Assembly (NCBI RefSeq): GCF_014050225.1
Contig: NZ_JACFXV010000043.1
Coordinates: 1 to 64,000, forward strand
Origin: Stappia albiluteola
GTDB taxonomy: Bacteria > Pseudomonadota > Alphaproteobacteria > Rhizobiales > Stappiaceae
DNA: 64,000 bases
Direction of reading: 5' to 3'
Position 1 is the stretch's first letter; the number at the start of each line of letters is the position of its first letter. A program made the position numbers and the translations under genes. Positions 63,705 through 64,000 of this stretch are shown piece after piece. The notes beneath the pieces were generated by a model, which worked only from the letters and a program-made list of their open reading frames with translations, searched no databases and was not told where the DNA came from.

Positions 63705-64000
63705 ATGACCTATTCGACAAGGAAAGCCGTCGCGATCGCCCTGTCTGCTGCACTGCTGGGTCATGGCGGTCCGGCCGCCGCTCAGTCCTGTCGGCTAGCG
63801 CTGACATTGGCGCTCGATGCGTCCGCCAGTGTGGATGCGGAGGAGCACGCATTGCAGAGCATGGGTCTGGCCAGCGCTCTGGACGACAGCGACGTACGCC
63901 ATGCGATCCTGTCGCTTGGCGGCATCTGGCTGAGCGCCTTCGAATGGAGCGGGCGCAATCAGCAGATCGTGCATGTCGACTGGACGTTTCTCGACAACCA
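63705..64000 (+). CDS. DUF1194-type VWA-like secreted protein, cut by the window end
   Basis: An open frame of 98 codons running off the window from ATG 63705. It starts with a signal peptide (VAIALSAALLGHGGPAAA, cleavage near AAAQS). The mature start holds LTLALDASASVDAEEHALQS, whose D-x-S-x-S is the MIDAS metal site of von Willebrand A domains, and then WLSAFEWSGRNQQIVHVDW, typical of DUF1194. Its role is unknown. The 3' part lies outside the window. Confidence 0.8.
   Translation, partial: MTYSTRKAVAIALSAALLGHGGPAAAQSCRLALTLALDASASVDAEEHALQSMGLASALDDSDVRHAILSLGGIWLSAFEWSGRNQQIVHVDWTFLDN

Noticed and set aside
1-64000. CRISPR arrays, tRNA and rRNA genes
   Set aside because: No regularly spaced direct repeats and no recognisable tRNA or rRNA segments were seen on reading; a dedicated search would be needed to exclude a tRNA fully.

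Overview
The window is about 64 kb of GC-rich, densely coding chromosomal DNA from an alphaproteobacterium, most likely of the order Hyphomicrobiales (Rhizobiales), related to Rhizobiaceae. The case rests on gene content and order: an RcGTA-type gene transfer agent cluster, a feuNPQ-like signalling operon, ccmI-ccmE-ccmF-ccmH followed by degP, a two-component pair, glnE, a convergent pleC-like kinase and pepN. From memory this order resembles Sinorhizobium meliloti. The genus cannot be named from the sequence alone.

Layout. 7-1052: an IS30-family insertion sequence beside dispersed palindromic repeats. 1274-16091: an apparently complete and unbroken gene transfer agent (GTA) structural cluster, g1 to g15 in canonical order (terminase, portal, protease, capsid, connectors, tail tube, chaperones, tape measure, distal tail, hub, peptidase, megatron), with one antisense YdcH-like gene inside it and repeats in its larger gaps. 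16486-18910: a feuN-feuP-feuQ-like operon. 19116-21144: a lipoprotein and a conserved protein of unknown function. 21293-25406: cytochrome c maturation genes. 25456-33593: an alpha/beta hydrolase-OsmC fusion, the DegP protease, a two-component system and glnE. 33587-38989: the pleC-like kinase and pepN on the minus strand, separated by an AT-rich gap with a perfect CtrA box and a small orphan ORF. 39112-42016: an esterase-like hydrolase and a sensor adenylate/guanylate cyclase. 42300-48995: a peptide-type ABC importer operon ending in a methyltransferase. 48996-49906: a regulatory gap (promoter, two similar operator-like palindromes, strong terminator) and a MarR regulator with a cysteine-rich tail.

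49899-64000 is the most novel part. A five-gene minus-strand glycan operon (four glycosyltransferases and a CE4-like deacetylase) faces a plus-strand set: a tiny YHS-like ORF, a very unusual ABC exporter, a stand-alone cyclic-nucleotide-binding protein, an MBL-fold hydrolase, a membrane class III nucleotide cyclase and an SDR. An FkbM methyltransferase and the start of a DUF1194 protein follow. The arrangement suggests a surface-glycan synthesis/export module with its own cyclic-nucleotide circuit (make, sense, perhaps degrade). That functional link is inference. The exporter's nucleotide-binding domain lacks the Walker A lysine, Q-loop glutamine and H-loop histidine, and carries an insertion of about 300 residues.

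No tRNA, rRNA or CRISPR array was recognised.
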